A DNA stretch of 64,000 nucleotides from Mytilus trossulus (lineage: Eukaryota; Mollusca; Bivalvia; Mytilida; Mytilidae), in contig NC_086386.1 in assembly GCF_036588685.1 (NCBI RefSeq), forward strand, positions 34,711,883 through 34,775,882, given 5' to 3'. Below, one piece after another: positions 12,081 through 23,420 of this stretch. Each line of letters starts with the position of its first letter. Position 1 is the first letter of the stretch. Both the position numbers and the translations under genes were made by a program. The notes beneath the pieces are model-generated. The model saw nothing but the letters and a program-made list of their open reading frames with translations. It did not search any database and was not told the DNA's origin.

Positions 12081-13759
12081 AGTCTGTTTAAAGGTTTGGA
12101 AAGTGTTTGAGATGAATGCCGACATTTTGTGCTTTGTAAATAAGTCTCTTCCTGAAAGTAGTTATTAGTTGGTTTTTTTTTTTGGGGGGGGGGGGGGGCT
12201 ATATTGTTTTAATTAAAATTTGACTATTACTAAAATGTGTTTCGAGACTAAAATGATAAATAAATGAAGTGTAAAGTGAAATGATCTATGGTATATAGAT
12301 ATATGAAGATGTGGTGTGAGTGTATATGCCTTGGTTAAGGCATCATGGAGAACTATCAACCTTGAATGTGTACCTATAACTTAGTCTTTCAAAAAGAAAT
12401 TTAAGTTCGGCTAATCTGTTGGGTCTTTTTCACTCATAGACCTGTTATGTTTGTTAGATGTGTTCACATATCGTTTTCAATAGAATTTCTTTGGATGTGT
12501 TTTAGTTTTTGATTTGCAATTTGATTAGGGACTTTCCATTTTAAATTTTCCTCTGAGTTTAGTGTTTTTGTGATTTTACTTGCTTTTCACTTACTATGAA
12601 TTAGGCTTTTATCTATAAAGATAGATACACATATACATCTTGATTTTGGAAGAGTTTGTCAGTTGCATTGCTTATACGTCTGGATTTGTTTGAACCTTCT
12701 ATGTTTATAAAAAATAATTAAATAACACGATTTGGTATGATTTCCAATGTCACAACAGTAACTCTTTTAAAATTAACAAAACTAAATAACACAGAAATTA
12801 ACAATTACAATTACTGTATGGCCTTAAACACTGAGCAATGCACATTTTGTACTGAATGTCATTCTTAATTACTTTTAAATAGTTATCAAACGTACCAGGC
12901 TTATAATTAAATAGGCCAAATACACGTTTCAACTACATTAGACTCATTAATAACGCTCAGATCAAAATAGCTATAAAGCCAAACAGTAACAAAATTGAAG
13001 AGCATAGAGAACCCAAAATTCCAAAAAGTTGTGCAAAATACAGCTTAGGTGATCTATCCCTGGGAAAAGAAAATACTTAGTATTTGAAAAAGTGTAAGCT
13101 ACTAAAAAAACATCCAACCATTTATAATTCACAATTAAATTGGTATCTCCTTTATAAACCCATTCAAATGATTATATTATTTACCAAAAAATGGGTATGT
13201 AAACAAATATAAAAACTGTTTAACCTTGAAAATCATAACGATTAGAAAGCACATAATGTATAGAAAGCTAAAGTATTACCTAAGAAACTTTAGAAACAAT
13301 TTGTGAAACAAATAATTGATAAAGTCTGTCCATTTTATGTCTACCCCTTCTTGTTCAGGTACAAAGATTTGACTTTAATGTGTATAATTGTATTGGACAA
13401 TAAAGTATATAAATAGAATATTCAAGTTATTTATTTCCAACAGTTTATATATTATTATAACAAATATGAATGATCATGACATTTCTCTATATATATATAT
13501 ATATATTAATAATACTTAACCAAGACAAAGACACAAAAGCATGTTAATATTGCTCTATCAAATATTTCTCCTTCCTTGAACTGTATCCTGTTGGTAATTT
13601 GGGTTGCAAAACATAGATGCTTGGATTTTCAATTAGTTTTGATTAAAATGAACTATTTCTCATTAATTTTTTTTTTAATTATGAGAATTAAGAAAAAAGG
13701 CACTAGCATATCTCTATAAACAACTAAATTTTGAAAACAAAGTTTCCTATTTCAATATA
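12081..13759. other. Intergenic with repeat remnants
   Basis: Holds a G-run (about 12184-12199), a dispersed repeat with CTTTCCATTTTAAATTTTCC (about 12420-12600), a partial SINE-like copy (about 12735-12845), and an eroded minus-strand hammerhead repeat of subfamily 2 (about 12880-13045) whose catalytic core is mutated. A (TA)n microsatellite lies at about 13488-13506. No gene is supported. Confidence 0.4.
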
Positions 13760-13943
13760 CTGTGGATTCATTATTATTCGTAAGATACCAATTTTCGTGG
13801 GTTTAGTTGTAACAGTTGAACCACAAATTTCAAATGTTCAACGAGTAACTTATTTTCAATAGGCTTTGTATACAGAGATTGGCAAAACCACAAAAACCAA
13901 TATGCAAGTTTTCAGCAATCCACGAAAATAAATGAATCCACGG
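13760..13943. mobile_element. MITE, 184 bp, TA target duplication
   Basis: Begins CTGTGGATTCATT and ends AATGAATCCACGG, inverted repeats with one mismatch. TA lies on each side (13758-13759, 13944-13945), as for Tc1/mariner-type insertion. No coding capacity. A decayed relative lies at 8041-8245. Confidence 0.65.
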
Positions 13944-15776
13944 TAGTATTGGAATAAGTCCTTAATAATTTTTGGTCATAAATGATCTTTTACTTCATAG
14001 TTTATTTGACCTTTTAACCTTTCTGATTCGAGTGTTACTGACAATCTCTATATTCTTATATTCAGCTTCATATTTTATAATAAATTTAATTAATAAATAA
14101 TTTTTTGCATAAATTTTACCAATTCATAAAATCAAATTTGAATATATATTCTTATATTTCCAACTTTCAAAGGCTAAAAGATAAAATTTCAGCATTCAAT
14201 CATGTAGCAAATTTACTAATCATACAAAGTCTCTTACATGTATTACAAAGTTTGCCCAATTCCCAAGCTATTTATAGAATTCAAATAAAGCATAAAAATT
14301 TACATATGTATAATATGCAATGCTTGTAAAGTCCTGTAGTGAATACTTAAAAAGAAATATAAGAATATTGACAATTCAGGCAATCAAAAGCACAGTTATC
14401 CTTTTGTTGAAAAAAAAACCCTTTCTTAGATTCTTTCTAATAGTTTATAACATGACAATAATTCGTAAAATATACAAGGACTTAATTTAAACATAAAATA
14501 TAACCTAAGAAAATAAAGAATTTACCATTTAGGAATTTGAAGCATTATGTGTATTATTCTAAAGATTTACGCAGAAACATTGTGACTGGTTAACAATGTC
14601 ATTAACAAAAGAAGTCCTACACATGGTGGACTGAAATTATAATATTGAGACGATATAATTTAACCCAGGCTCTCAAATTACAAATTAAAAGTACCTTTAG
14701 GTTTTAAAAAAATATGTTACTTTTAGCAATCAATTTCTTCTTCATCTTTTATTATATTTAATTACACAACTGCATGTAACCAAGTATCAACTGAAACATA
14801 ACAGAAATAAATGTATTCTGCTAGATAGTCCTTATACCAAATTACACAACTTTAGGTCAATTAGTATTGGATAGCTGAACTTTGATTTAAAACTTAACCA
14901 AAACTAACAATGAAAGTCATTTCAAATTCAAAGAGGTGAAACACACAATTAGGTGAACTAAAAAAATGCCATAAACATAAATTATATGAATAAACTACAC
15001 ACAAAAAAATCCTAAATACAATATACAAAAGCAATGATTTTAATAAAAGTATAATATTAACATACTGTCTTAGGTTGAGATAGGTACAGTAATATAATGT
15101 TACACCTTCTACTAAAGCCAGTATGGTTCACATAATGCCCAGAAGATGTTTTTTTGGCATGTGGTATATCAGCTTGTGTTATTTTGTTTCTGCTGAAACC
15201 TAACAAATTTTGTTTTCTTGTGAGTGTGATCATATATGAATATATACAAAACATACAATTCTAATATAAATTTGTAATACTCTGAACATTCTGTTAATGT
15301 GTTATTCAAATTATATATATTGATATGGATTGAATTGAACCAAAAAATAAACAATAATAATTGGTCGTAAATAAAGAGTTTATTGAAATATATAAATAAA
15401 TAAATAACAAAAAAGTATTTTACTGAATCATAACTGCCACATTGAAATCATGAATATGCCTAAATATTGAAACTATTTAGCAATACTTAAAAAATATGCA
15501 AACAAATTAATTCACCAAAAAATTTCATAACATTTACTGACCATCATATATTTATTTATATATCATAAGCAAATAAAAAATTCTCAACACAGTATACTGC
15601 TTTCATACACACTATATTGACAGACATCACTAACAGTTGTGTTTTAGATGGTTACTTCAAATATTTATTTGATATTCATTGGAATATTTAAAAATGCACC
15701 AATTACCATTTACAATTATATATTTGTTCATGGCTGACAAATGATGAAAGACATGTGATATGAATATTCATTAGCT
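13944..15776. other. Downstream flank and 3' UTR of VAMP7; no other gene
   Basis: On the minus strand this follows the VAMP7 stop codon. AATAAA hexamers occur on that strand, one at 15379-15384 (about 390 nt past the stop), and would fit a 3' UTR end. 13965-14045 keeps a truncated plus-strand hammerhead repeat (GATTCGAGTGTTACTGACAA) with no catalytic core. Nothing else is supported. Confidence 0.4.
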
Positions 15777-15845
15777 TCATTTCTTGGTACATCCATGCCA
15801 GTCTAATCCACCACAAGCAGCTGATATAATGAAATACAAGATAAC
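15777..15845 (-). CDS. VAMP7: VAMP7 coding exon 8 (end of anchor, lumenal tail, stop)
   Basis: Follows a TTTTTTTCAG acceptor. Encodes VILYFIISAACGGLDWHGCTKK, residues 199-220 (written here as VILYFIISAA plus the tail CGGLDWHGCTKK), then TGA at 15779-15777. Confidence 0.93.
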   Translation of the reverse strand, partial: VILYFIISAACGGLDWHGCTKK

Positions 15846-18800
15846 CTGAAAAAAATATGGATATCAAACTATTAATAAATGCCTTGAATATTGAATCTAC
15901 AGTGTTAATGTTTGAGACATATCTTATACAAAACAAGAATGCACAAATTATCCTGCTATATTTTCCCTATCTATATTCCAAAGGATAAGAAAACAGAAAG
16001 TTGATAACTGAGTGATACAAAAAGTGTTGACTTCTTACATCTCATCATTTTCATGACCAAATATGGTCATTCTAATGCCTAGTTATTAAAAAAGGTAATG
16101 AAATATTTGATAGACAGATGTGACAGATAGACAAAACAAGAATGTGTTCATAGTACACAGATGTCCCATCCCCACTATCATTTTCTATGTTCGGTGGACA
16201 GTGAAAATGGTGTAAAATGTCTTATTTGGCATTACAATTAGAAAGATCATATCATAGGGAACAACTTTCAAGTACATTGGACTTCAACTTCATCAAAAAA
16301 TACATCCACCAAAAACTTTAACTTGAAGATGGACAGACAAACGAACACAACCAGAAAAGATAATGCCCATAATGGGCCATAAAAACTCCTGATCATAGAA
16401 TGGAAGATGTCATAGAATGTGTATTTAGTTACTGGTTATATACATACAGCCTTGTTTTTTCTTATTGAATGAGTGGCAACATAACAACTTTGTTTATGTA
16501 TTGATTACAGACATTTCAATAAATTAACCATTAAGATTGCAACAAAATGCAAAAACAGGTGCAATTTTGTTTCTCCTGAAGATCTTAGAAATGAAAGACA
16601 CAGTATGAAAGCACTTTGTCACCACTTACTAGTACTTATGTATGTTAGCCTTGTGAAAACATTTATTCATATTGGTGCTCTAAATATATTATTGTATTCA
16701 ATGTACATTTAGCTGATTAAGTTCAACTTGAACAAGTGCTAAAACATCTAAATGTAAAATTATCTACCAAATGACATATTAAGTCCTTCTTATAGAGCAG
16801 GATTATTTTACTAAACTGTAAATTTAATAATTAAAGTGATGTTTTTTTTATTGCAAAAATAACATTGGGATAAGTTTTGCAAATATCAAAATTCTCCTTT
16901 AACATTTTGATAGGACTGTTTTAAAGTGTGTTTTTTTTATTTTACAATAATTTATAACATATGTTTTACCATTGTACAAGAGTCTGAATAAAACTGCACA
17001 TAAACATTTCTTAAATACACAGTAGTAAAAATTACATAGTTTATATATTACTTACAATAACAACAACTATTACAATAATGGTGATCTTGACATTCTTCCA
17101 CCACATAGACCTAGCTAGGGTACGACTACTCTTCTTAAATGTTATTGACTACAAGTACAACAAAAAGTAATCAATTATCTGATAGCAAAATAAAACCAGA
17201 TGATTGGTTTCTTTTAAACATATACTAAATGCAACATGATTACTTTTTACCTATTATAGAACAATTGGGTAAGACTAGTTTTAAATTCAAACAAATCTCC
17301 CATTCTAATGCAATTCATTTGTAACGATAATTTTCATTGGACATTGACAAATTTTATGAAGGGGTAAATTCCACGTTCTACCAGTACTTTAACTAAGAAA
17401 GCCACCATTTTGAATTCCAATTTTTTTATACTACATTAAATAAACATGAAAATCTCCTTTTGAGACTCAAAATCCACTTTGTCAACATTGAAACCATTCT
17501 GAAGCGTACAAAAGGTAAAAAATGTGTCCAGTGTTTATGTTTGACATCGTGAATATACATATGACAACACATTGTTTAGTTGCTAACGACAATGCAGCAG
17601 TTTTGCAGACTTTTTCATTTATGTCATTTTACGCCAAAATATTTATCAAATATTATTTATTTTAATATGCTGTATTAGAATGGAGATAACTGTATTGCAT
17701 GTTAAGCTAGGCCTTGGTAAAACTTGATTTTACTGTTGCAAATATCCGTTAACCTAGCTCTGATTCCTGTTGCTAGGTAAACTTTATTTGCGACAGTAAA
17801 ATCTACGTTTTACAAAGACCAAAATTTTAATTCAATATCTGTTTACCTAGCTCTGATTCCCATCACTAGGTTAACTTAATTTGCAACAGTAAAATCTACA
17901 GTTTATAAAGGCCAAAATTTAAATACCAAAACTTTTTTATTTGCAGTTATTTCCCTTTATCTTTTTTCTACAGGGAGACGGATTAATATAAGGGAAACCT
18001 TGTTTCCGAATCCCTATGTAACATTTTATCACTGTTTTTATATGTGTTTGTCATGTACATGATTTTTTGAATTAAAATATGTTTAAAATAAATACAATAC
18101 TGTTATTGCCCAATTTTGCCTAGCTAGAACAAATATCATAAAGGTAAAACTGACAATAAATAACCTTCACATTGAATTGATCTTTGTTGTTGTCAACTTA
18201 CATTAGCTTGAAGGTCTTCTGTTTTATCAACTAGAAGTTCTAATCTTTCTCCTCTATCAGCTATTTGATCTAAAAAGATGAAACGCTTATTATTTTCAAT
18301 AAACATAATACAATAAACTATAGATTACATAAGCATTGTGCAGATCAAAATATAATCAAAAAAAGATGTGGTACGATTGCGAATGAGACAACTCTCTACA
18401 AGAAACCAAATAACACAGAAATTAACAACTATTGGTCCCCGTACAGCCTTCAACAATGACCAAAGTAGACTTCATTTTTATAACATTAATTTTCATGAAT
18501 CTTCATGGAAAATTAATATTAAGAAGAATTAGCATTAGATAAGGGAAATGGGTGAAATTTGTAAACCGATTGGTTGTTTGTTTAACACATGTTTAAGGTC
18601 ACATTCAGCACATTATGTGCACAGTATGCTATATTGTAGTGACCACTTCTTATTGGTGGAAAAAGTTTAATTTCCCAGATATTGAATCAAAATATCATAT
18701 ACCTATATTTCTGACCATGATTCCTTTCAATTCATCCACTTGAGCTTCTACTTTCTCTATATTATCTTTTTCTTTGTGTTCTGTCAGTGATCTCTGAAAA

Positions 18801-21800
18801 GTAAACAAAAAACAGTTTTATATTCTATCTTTTGCAAAATAATATTCAGGTAAGTCTATTGTAACCTCAATCAAAATGTCAAAGGGAACATTTTCTTTGC
18901 AGAAAATCACAGGTCATTGGCAAACAAACCTATGTTAGAAACTCTGCATTTTAAATAATTTACTCAGTGAATGGTAAATTTGAATTTGTGTGATTTGCAA
19001 TTCATCATAATGCAAAAATGAGAAATGTGTCATTGACAAAACTTAACGTTCATGATAAAAAAAAACCAATTTGGTCAAAGTTTATTTCGAAACAGTCCTG
19101 TTTTTCCCAACAATATTTATAAATTATTTAACTAGGAAGCCAAAGTAGTATAAAATGATAGAAGAAAAACCTAACGTCCCTATTATCCTAGTGCCAGGGA
19201 ATGAAAAGAACTGTCAAAATGTGGTACAAACAGGATGTTAATAAATATACTTCATAATACTTTGATCTATACTGGTTTACTTTTACAAATGGTTACTTGG
19301 ATGTAGAGTTGTCTCATATGCACTCATACCACATCTTCTTATATCTACCTAAAGCTATAATGATATGCGACTAACTACCTACCATTTGTGATGCTATCAC
19401 CCTGGAGAACTCACTATTCATGGAATAAGGTAAAGCTGTCTGTGCCCTCACTCCATACTGAGTCTGAAATCTAAAAATAAAAGATATAAAATTACTTTAT
19501 TTTAGACTATTTCGTTCATTTTTTTTTTACATAAATGAGGCCATTAGTTTTCTTACTTGAATTGTTTTTAAATTTACATTATCATTTCAGGGCTGTTAAT
19601 AGCTGACTATGCAGTATGGGCTTTGCTTGTTGTTAAAGGTCATACGGTGACCTTTTGTTTGTAATTTGGGTCTCTTGTGAAGAGTTGTCTCATTGGCAAT
19701 CATATCACATCTTCTTTTTTTATATTGACTTATGAATGTCAGTTGTCTTCTTTATCAAAGTATTTTTTGAATATGGAACAGGATTTATTATTTTGTAGTA
19801 AGGCTTTACATATAAAATGATGGAAAGTGTACACTATTGAGGAAAGCTAGGTGAAAAAAAGTGGTTGCTAGTGGTCACCATCTATCATATTTGTTTTTGT
19901 TTATTGTGTGTATATAAAGTTTTTCTTGGTTTAAATTTTGTAATTTTAGTTCTTTTTATTACATACTATCAGATATGCATTTTGCTCATTGTTGAAAGTC
20001 ATAGTCTCACCACATCTTTCTATCTTTATAACTTAATAATAATGAGTCAATATTTGGCACATAAAAGTGCAAAAAATATTGAAGACTTGTATCCTTTCAA
20101 AGCTATGTTAGTTCTACTGGTAGATACATGAGATGAGCATGGTTAAATGTAATATGAACACTTCAGTACAGAAAAGTCGATTTAACTTAATTTCCTAAAA
20201 CAGTAATTGTATGCATGGGTTTATGGTAATGCCACTTTTAAGCAAAGGCCTGACAGAAAAAAAAGAAAGATATATAGACAACCAAAGTCCACCAACGCGT
20301 CTTAAACACAGCAAAAAAATCCAGCCCCTGATTTTTTTGCAGTTTTCTTAAATCTAAACTAACCTTCTTTTAACATCATTTAAAAACAGGAACGCTTTTG
20401 ATCTTTCAAAATCCTGAAATGGAGTAAAAATATCATTTTACTTTCAATTGTTAAACATAATATATAATTTACAGCAATTACAGTATTACCATGATTACTG
20501 TGGTTTGCACATATATATTTGACTTATTAAAACTGAAATTTACAGCTTCTCTGTTAACCACTGGCATTAAGGAATAAGAGCCAAGACTGGTTGACTCAGA
20601 TACATCATAATGTGTCCTGGTAGGCTTACATGTCTTACTGCTGACTGATATCTCATGAACTAGCGCTAGGACAAAAGAAATCTGGCTCAGTATGTTGCTC
20701 TACAGTCTTAATAGAACAAAGCAGGATTAATATTCATATCATTTTAATATGGTCTTGTCCTAAATATGCATTTATTTTCCACAATATGTTAGGCAGCCCT
20801 CAAAAATCATCATTATAGTACAAGTAATGCATATGTATTTAAATCAAAACAAATACTATTTTTTTTTCTATAAGTATATATATATAATGCTCTTCCAGAA
20901 ATTTTAAAGTTACATTTTTATTACATTTAGTTTTGATTAATATGCATACAGCATATGTGAGTTTTTTGCATTTAAATTATTCAACATTTGTCATTTCACA
21001 TATTTCAGGGGCTTTTATAGCTAACTATGCAGCATAGGCTTTGCTCATTGTTGAAGATAGTTACATGTATGTGGCCTATAGCAATGATAGTAGTTAATTT
21101 CTGTGTAATTAGGTCTCTTGTGGAGAGTTATCTCATTGGCAATCATACCACATCTTCTTTTTTTTAATTTGAGAAAATCATTTATTTCACTTTAAAGAGG
21201 TAGTTTTGCCTTCAAAATTTAAATGTCATAACTATCCAAGAGAGTCAGATCAGTCCTATCCTTATCTCTATTATCTGCTTGAGTATAAATATTGTTTACC
21301 CACAATGCATTTCTTTGTTATATACTTACATCATCTGTTATACATAGATAGATTATTCTGTTTTCATTGATGTAATGAAACAAGTAACTGAAAATAAATG
21401 CCAAGAGAGTCAGATTGGTCCTATCCTTATCTCTTTCTGCTTGAGTATAAATATTGTTTACCCACAATGCATTTCTTTGTTATATACTTACATCATCTGT
21501 TATACATAGATAGATTATTCTGTTTTCATTGATGTAATGAAACAAGTAACTGAAAATAAATAATAATTTAAATGATGAAAAACTGAATTAATTTAATACT
21601 GGTAGAGATCTGAAATATAAATTTGTTTGGTGTGTTTTGATTTTTCCATTGTTTACGGACTTTCAGTTTTTAATTTTCCTCTGAGTTCGTAATTTTTGTG
21701 ATTTTATCTTTTTTCCTCTAACAACATCATTCAGGGGTTATACCTTTTCAATCTTTTTGCAGTATTAATTAGGCAGTTGGTTTTTCTATTTTGAATTGTT

Positions 21801-22453
21801 TCGAGTTTTGTCAACCATGGGCATTTCACATTGTTTTAGCTGACTTGCCATTGGTTCGATATTTTCTGTTTATAATTTTCCAGGAAGTTCAGTATTTTCG
21901 GTAATTTACTTTTTACATTGATGGCAGTACAGGTTTTACTTAATGTTGGAGCCATAAGGTAACCTGTATTGTTCACATCTTGGTCCTCTTGTATATCATG
22001 ATAGTTCTCATTGGCAATGATAGCACATCTTCATACATTTGTATATTCTTAAAGAAATCTGCAAAGTACACATTTTATGATGTTTCGAACTTTCTAGTAC
22101 AGTAATCAAATTTACTTAAATTAATACTTTTGCACTGTGACTGGTTTGATGCAAAAACATGCAATACATTTTCAAGATATAAAATAATATAAACGTATGT
22201 TTTGGACTGTCAGAGATATTATTACTGGTATTACTTACCTTCCATGAGAGTAAGTTAGTTTAGAATCTCCAGGTGATATTTTTACTTGTATAAGTTGAAT
22301 TACTTACCTTCCATGAGAGTAAGTTAGTTTAGAATCGCCAGGTGATATTTTTGAAAGAATCTGCTCTGTAACTTCAGTAAAATTTCCAGCACAACTGGCA
22401 TACTTGGCTAAAACAGTTGTTCCTCTAGACACAACACAAAACAAAATTGGCAT
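15777..22453 (-). CDS. VAMP7: VAMP7, longin-type R-SNARE (eight coding exons)
   Basis: A vesicle-membrane R-SNARE that drives fusion in endosome/lysosome and exocytic traffic. Coding exons in order (minus strand): 22453-22308, 21549-21492 (identical copy at 21387-21330), 20413-20364, 19470-19383, 18793-18703, 18269-18202, 17148-17056, 15845-15777. Lengths are 146, 58, 50, 88, 91, 68, 93 and 69 nt, giving 220 codons plus TGA, the length of vertebrate VAMP7 as I recall it. All introns have GT...AG borders and phases match. Residues 1-120 are the longin domain (MPILFCVVSRGTTVLA, YSHGSYLFHY). The SNARE motif spans about 130-186, with zero-layer arginine R150 in ADRGERLELL. A C-terminal anchor covers about 189-208, followed by the lumenal tail CGGLDWHGCTKK. 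ATG at 22451-22453 opens the longin fold directly. Exon 2 and the end of exon 1 are locally duplicated. Confidence 0.95.
16140..16385 (+). repeat. Dispersed bivalve-type repeat in VAMP7 intron 7
   Basis: Contains TGTGTTCATAGTACACAGATG, TTTCTATGTTC, AGAAAGATCATATCATAGGG and GGACAGACAAACGAACAC, ending in CCATAATGGGCCATAAAAA. I recognise this arrangement as a common bivalve interspersed repeat. No protein is encoded. It is old or diverged, with several small gaps. Confidence 0.5.
17056..17148 (-). CDS. VAMP7: VAMP7 coding exon 7 (end of SNARE motif, start of anchor)
   Basis: Phase 0 at both ends, acceptor CTTGTAG and donor GTAAGT. Encodes residues 168-198: SITFKKSSRTLARSMWWKN, then the hydrophobic run VKITIIVIVVVI. 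Confidence 0.93.
17700..17920. repeat. Imperfect tandem duplication, 93-bp period, intron 6
   Basis: CCTAGCTCTGATTCC starts at 17753 and again at 17846, and each copy is followed by a CTAGGT...ACTTTATTTGC-like block and ACAGTAAAATCTAC. A third, inverted partial copy precedes them (AAGCTAGGCCTTGGTAAAAC). This suggests a fold-back element fragment. Confidence 0.5.
18202..18269 (-). CDS. VAMP7: VAMP7 coding exon 6 (SNARE centre, R150)
   Basis: Encodes residues 145-167 with the first base of D145 supplied by exon 5: QIADRGERLELLVDKTEDLQ then AN. R150 is the ionic zero-layer residue. Donor GTAAGT. Confidence 0.93.
18355..18480 (-). repeat. SINE-like bivalve repeat (intron 5)
   Basis: AAGATGTGGTACGATTGCGAATGAGACAACTCTC... 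is the reverse complement of a family that ends TTGGCAATCATACCACATCTTC. Other copies lie at 19580, 21001, 21930, 23215, 30447, 44381 and 59075. Confidence 0.5.
18703..18793 (-). CDS. VAMP7: VAMP7 coding exon 5 (start of SNARE motif)
   Basis: Encodes residues 115-144 plus one base of D145: RSLTEHKEKDNIEKVEAQVD then ELKGIMVRNI. Acceptor TTTTCAG, donor GTATAT. Confidence 0.93.
19383..19470 (-). CDS. VAMP7: VAMP7 coding exon 4 (end of longin domain)
   Basis: Completes R85 and encodes residues 86-114 (FQTQYGVRAQTALPYSMNSE then FSRVIASQM). Donor GTAGGT, acceptor TTTTTAG. Confidence 0.93.
19580..19725 (+). repeat. SINE-like bivalve repeat (intron 3)
   Basis: Runs from TTTCAGGGCTGTTAATAGCTG to TTGGCAATCATATCACATCTTC followed by a T-rich tail. 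Same family as 21001-21165. Confidence 0.5.
20364..20413 (-). CDS. VAMP7: VAMP7 coding exon 3 (longin domain)
   Basis: Encodes residues 69-84 (DFERSKAFLFLNDVKR) plus two bases of R85. Acceptor ATTTCAG, donor GTTAGT. Confidence 0.92.
21001..21165 (+). repeat. SINE-like bivalve repeat (intron 2)
   Basis: Begins near ATTTCAGGGGCTTTTATAGCTA and ends TTGGCAATCATACCACATCTTC with a T/A-rich tail. Two further fragments of neighbouring repeat families lie at about 21630-21730 and 21930-22040. Confidence 0.5.
21330..21387 (-). CDS. VAMP7: VAMP7 coding exon 2, downstream duplicate copy
   Basis: Same 58 nt as 21492-21549 and same splice signals. Either copy alone gives residues 49-68. If both were spliced in, the second would be read in a shifted frame and reach TGA after seven codons. 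Confidence 0.75.
21492..21549 (-). CDS. VAMP7: VAMP7 coding exon 2, upstream copy
   Basis: Completes S49 and encodes YLFHYINENRIIYLCITDD (residues 50-68), a longin-domain segment. Acceptor TTTTCAG, donor GTAAGT. It ends on a codon boundary. Confidence 0.9.
22231..22353 (-). repeat. 69-bp tandem duplication of the end of VAMP7 coding exon 1
   Basis: About 54 bp comprising the 3' part of coding exon 1 and its donor (GGAAG|GTAAGT) occurs at 22300-22353 (used) and again at 22231-22284, spaced 69 bp. The lower copy lacks the 5' part of the exon and has one base change in the shared part. Using the lower donor would read GTAAGT in frame as AGG TAA, a stop. It looks like a non-functional exon fragment with an intact decoy donor. 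Confidence 0.8.
22308..22453 (-). CDS. VAMP7: VAMP7 coding exon 1 (start of longin domain)
   Basis: ATG at 22453-22451. Encodes residues 1-48 (MPILFCVVSRGTTVLAKYAS, then CAGNFTEVTEQILSKISPGD and SKLTYSHG) plus two bases of S49. Donor GTAAGT. Confidence 0.94.
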
Positions 22454-22495
22454 AGTGTCACTACAGTTTTTTCAGTACTTTACAAAAAAGATAGC

Positions 22496-22628
22496 CTTTC
22501 TGTTCTTCTACACAGATGAAGGAATAGTCTTCCTCTTCTTCTATTCAGAGGAAAGAATGGTCTTCCTCTTCTTCTATTCAGAGGAAGAATGGTCTTTCTG
22601 TTCTTCTATTCAGATGAAGGAATAGTCT
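22496..22628. repeat. Four-copy minisatellite just upstream of the VAMP7 start
   Basis: Four units of 32-33 bp built on CTTCCTCTTCTTCTATTCAG and a purine-rich half (AGGAAAGAATGGT or GATGAAGGAATAGT). TTCCTCTT and AGAGGAA can pair within a unit. It lies 43 bp before the ATG, so it is in the 5' UTR or promoter. The outer two units resemble each other, as do the inner two. Confidence 0.7.
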
Positions 22629-23004
22629 AGATACATCTTCCCTTGTATACTATGTATGTATGTATGTAGAACTGCAATATAATTGTACATGTACATAATT
22701 TAATATTATATGATTATATTGTACACTAAATTTCGTTTAATTATGCACTTTTATCATATGGGAATACATTCAATGTAAAATTATGAATGTAATTTAATAT
22801 TTATCATGTTTAAATATAATTATGTCTACGGAAATTTCCCTGGACCAAATTATATACATATACATGGAAATATGATGTATCAATCATTGATTGACATCAT
22901 CATTTGGGGTACCACTTTATCTGACTTAATCATAAACAAATTACAAAAGCCACAGGAAATAGAATACATGTCTTAATTCAACATTTCAAATTGAATTCTG
23001 TTAT

Positions 23005-23164
23005 AGATAATGCATATTTTAAGGGTTTTCTTGTCGTAGAACACTCCGAGGGGTGTCAGGATTGATCAAATGAAAGACCAACCGGAGGGAGGTCTTTCTT
23101 TGAACAATCCTGACAACCCGAGGTGGGTTCTACGACAAGAAAAACCTTAAAATATGCATTATCT
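23005..23164. mobile_element. Near-perfect palindromic MITE, 160 bp
   Basis: AGATAATGCATATTTTAAGG at the left is repeated inverted at the right, and pairing continues inward through GTCGTAGAAC/GTTCTACGAC and TCAGGATTGATCAAA/TTTGAACAATCCTGA to an AGACC/GGTCT core. The whole element can fold into one hairpin with about 75-bp arms. No target duplication was identified. Confidence 0.7.
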
Positions 23165-23214
23165 GACTTATAGAATTCGTTTGTTTATGTAATATATAGG
23201 TGTTTCTCGTTTTG

Positions 23215-23420
23215 TTTATATAGATTAGACCGTTGGTTTTCCCGTTTGAATGGTTTTACACTAGTAATTTGGGGCCCTTTATAGCTTGTTGTTCGGTGTG
23301 AGCCAAGGCTCCGTGTTGAAGGGCGTACTTTAACCTATAATGGTTTACTTTTTAAATTGTTATTTGGATGGAGAGTTGTCTCATTGGCACTCACACCACA
23401 TCTTCCTATATCTATTACAT
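23215..23420 (+). repeat. SINE-like bivalve repeat, young subfamily
   Basis: Contains CGTTGGTTTTCCCGTTTGAA, GGGGCCCTTTATAGCTTGTT, GTGAGCCAAGGCTCCGTGTT and ends TTGGCACTCACACCACATCTTC. The copies at 44381-44527 (+) and 30447-30622 (-) are nearly identical, suggesting recent activity. Confidence 0.6.

Larger units (their letters stand above)
21236..21560 (-). repeat. Tandem duplication containing VAMP7 exon 2
   Basis: CCAAGAGAGTCAGAT begins at 21236 and again at 21401. The unit is 165 bp at that end and 162 bp across the exon because of a small indel. Each unit holds the complete 58-bp exon with its acceptor (TTTTCAG) and donor (GTAAGT). The two exon copies are identical, and the intron parts differ by a few bases and a short deletion, so the duplication is recent. 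Confidence 0.9.

Noticed and set aside
12184..12199. G- and C-runs here and at 25.5, 36.3, 36.6, 37.5, 47.6 and 53.0 kb as functional G-quadruplex sites
   Set aside because: Several belong to MITE interiors, and homopolymer lengths are unreliable. There is no evidence of function.
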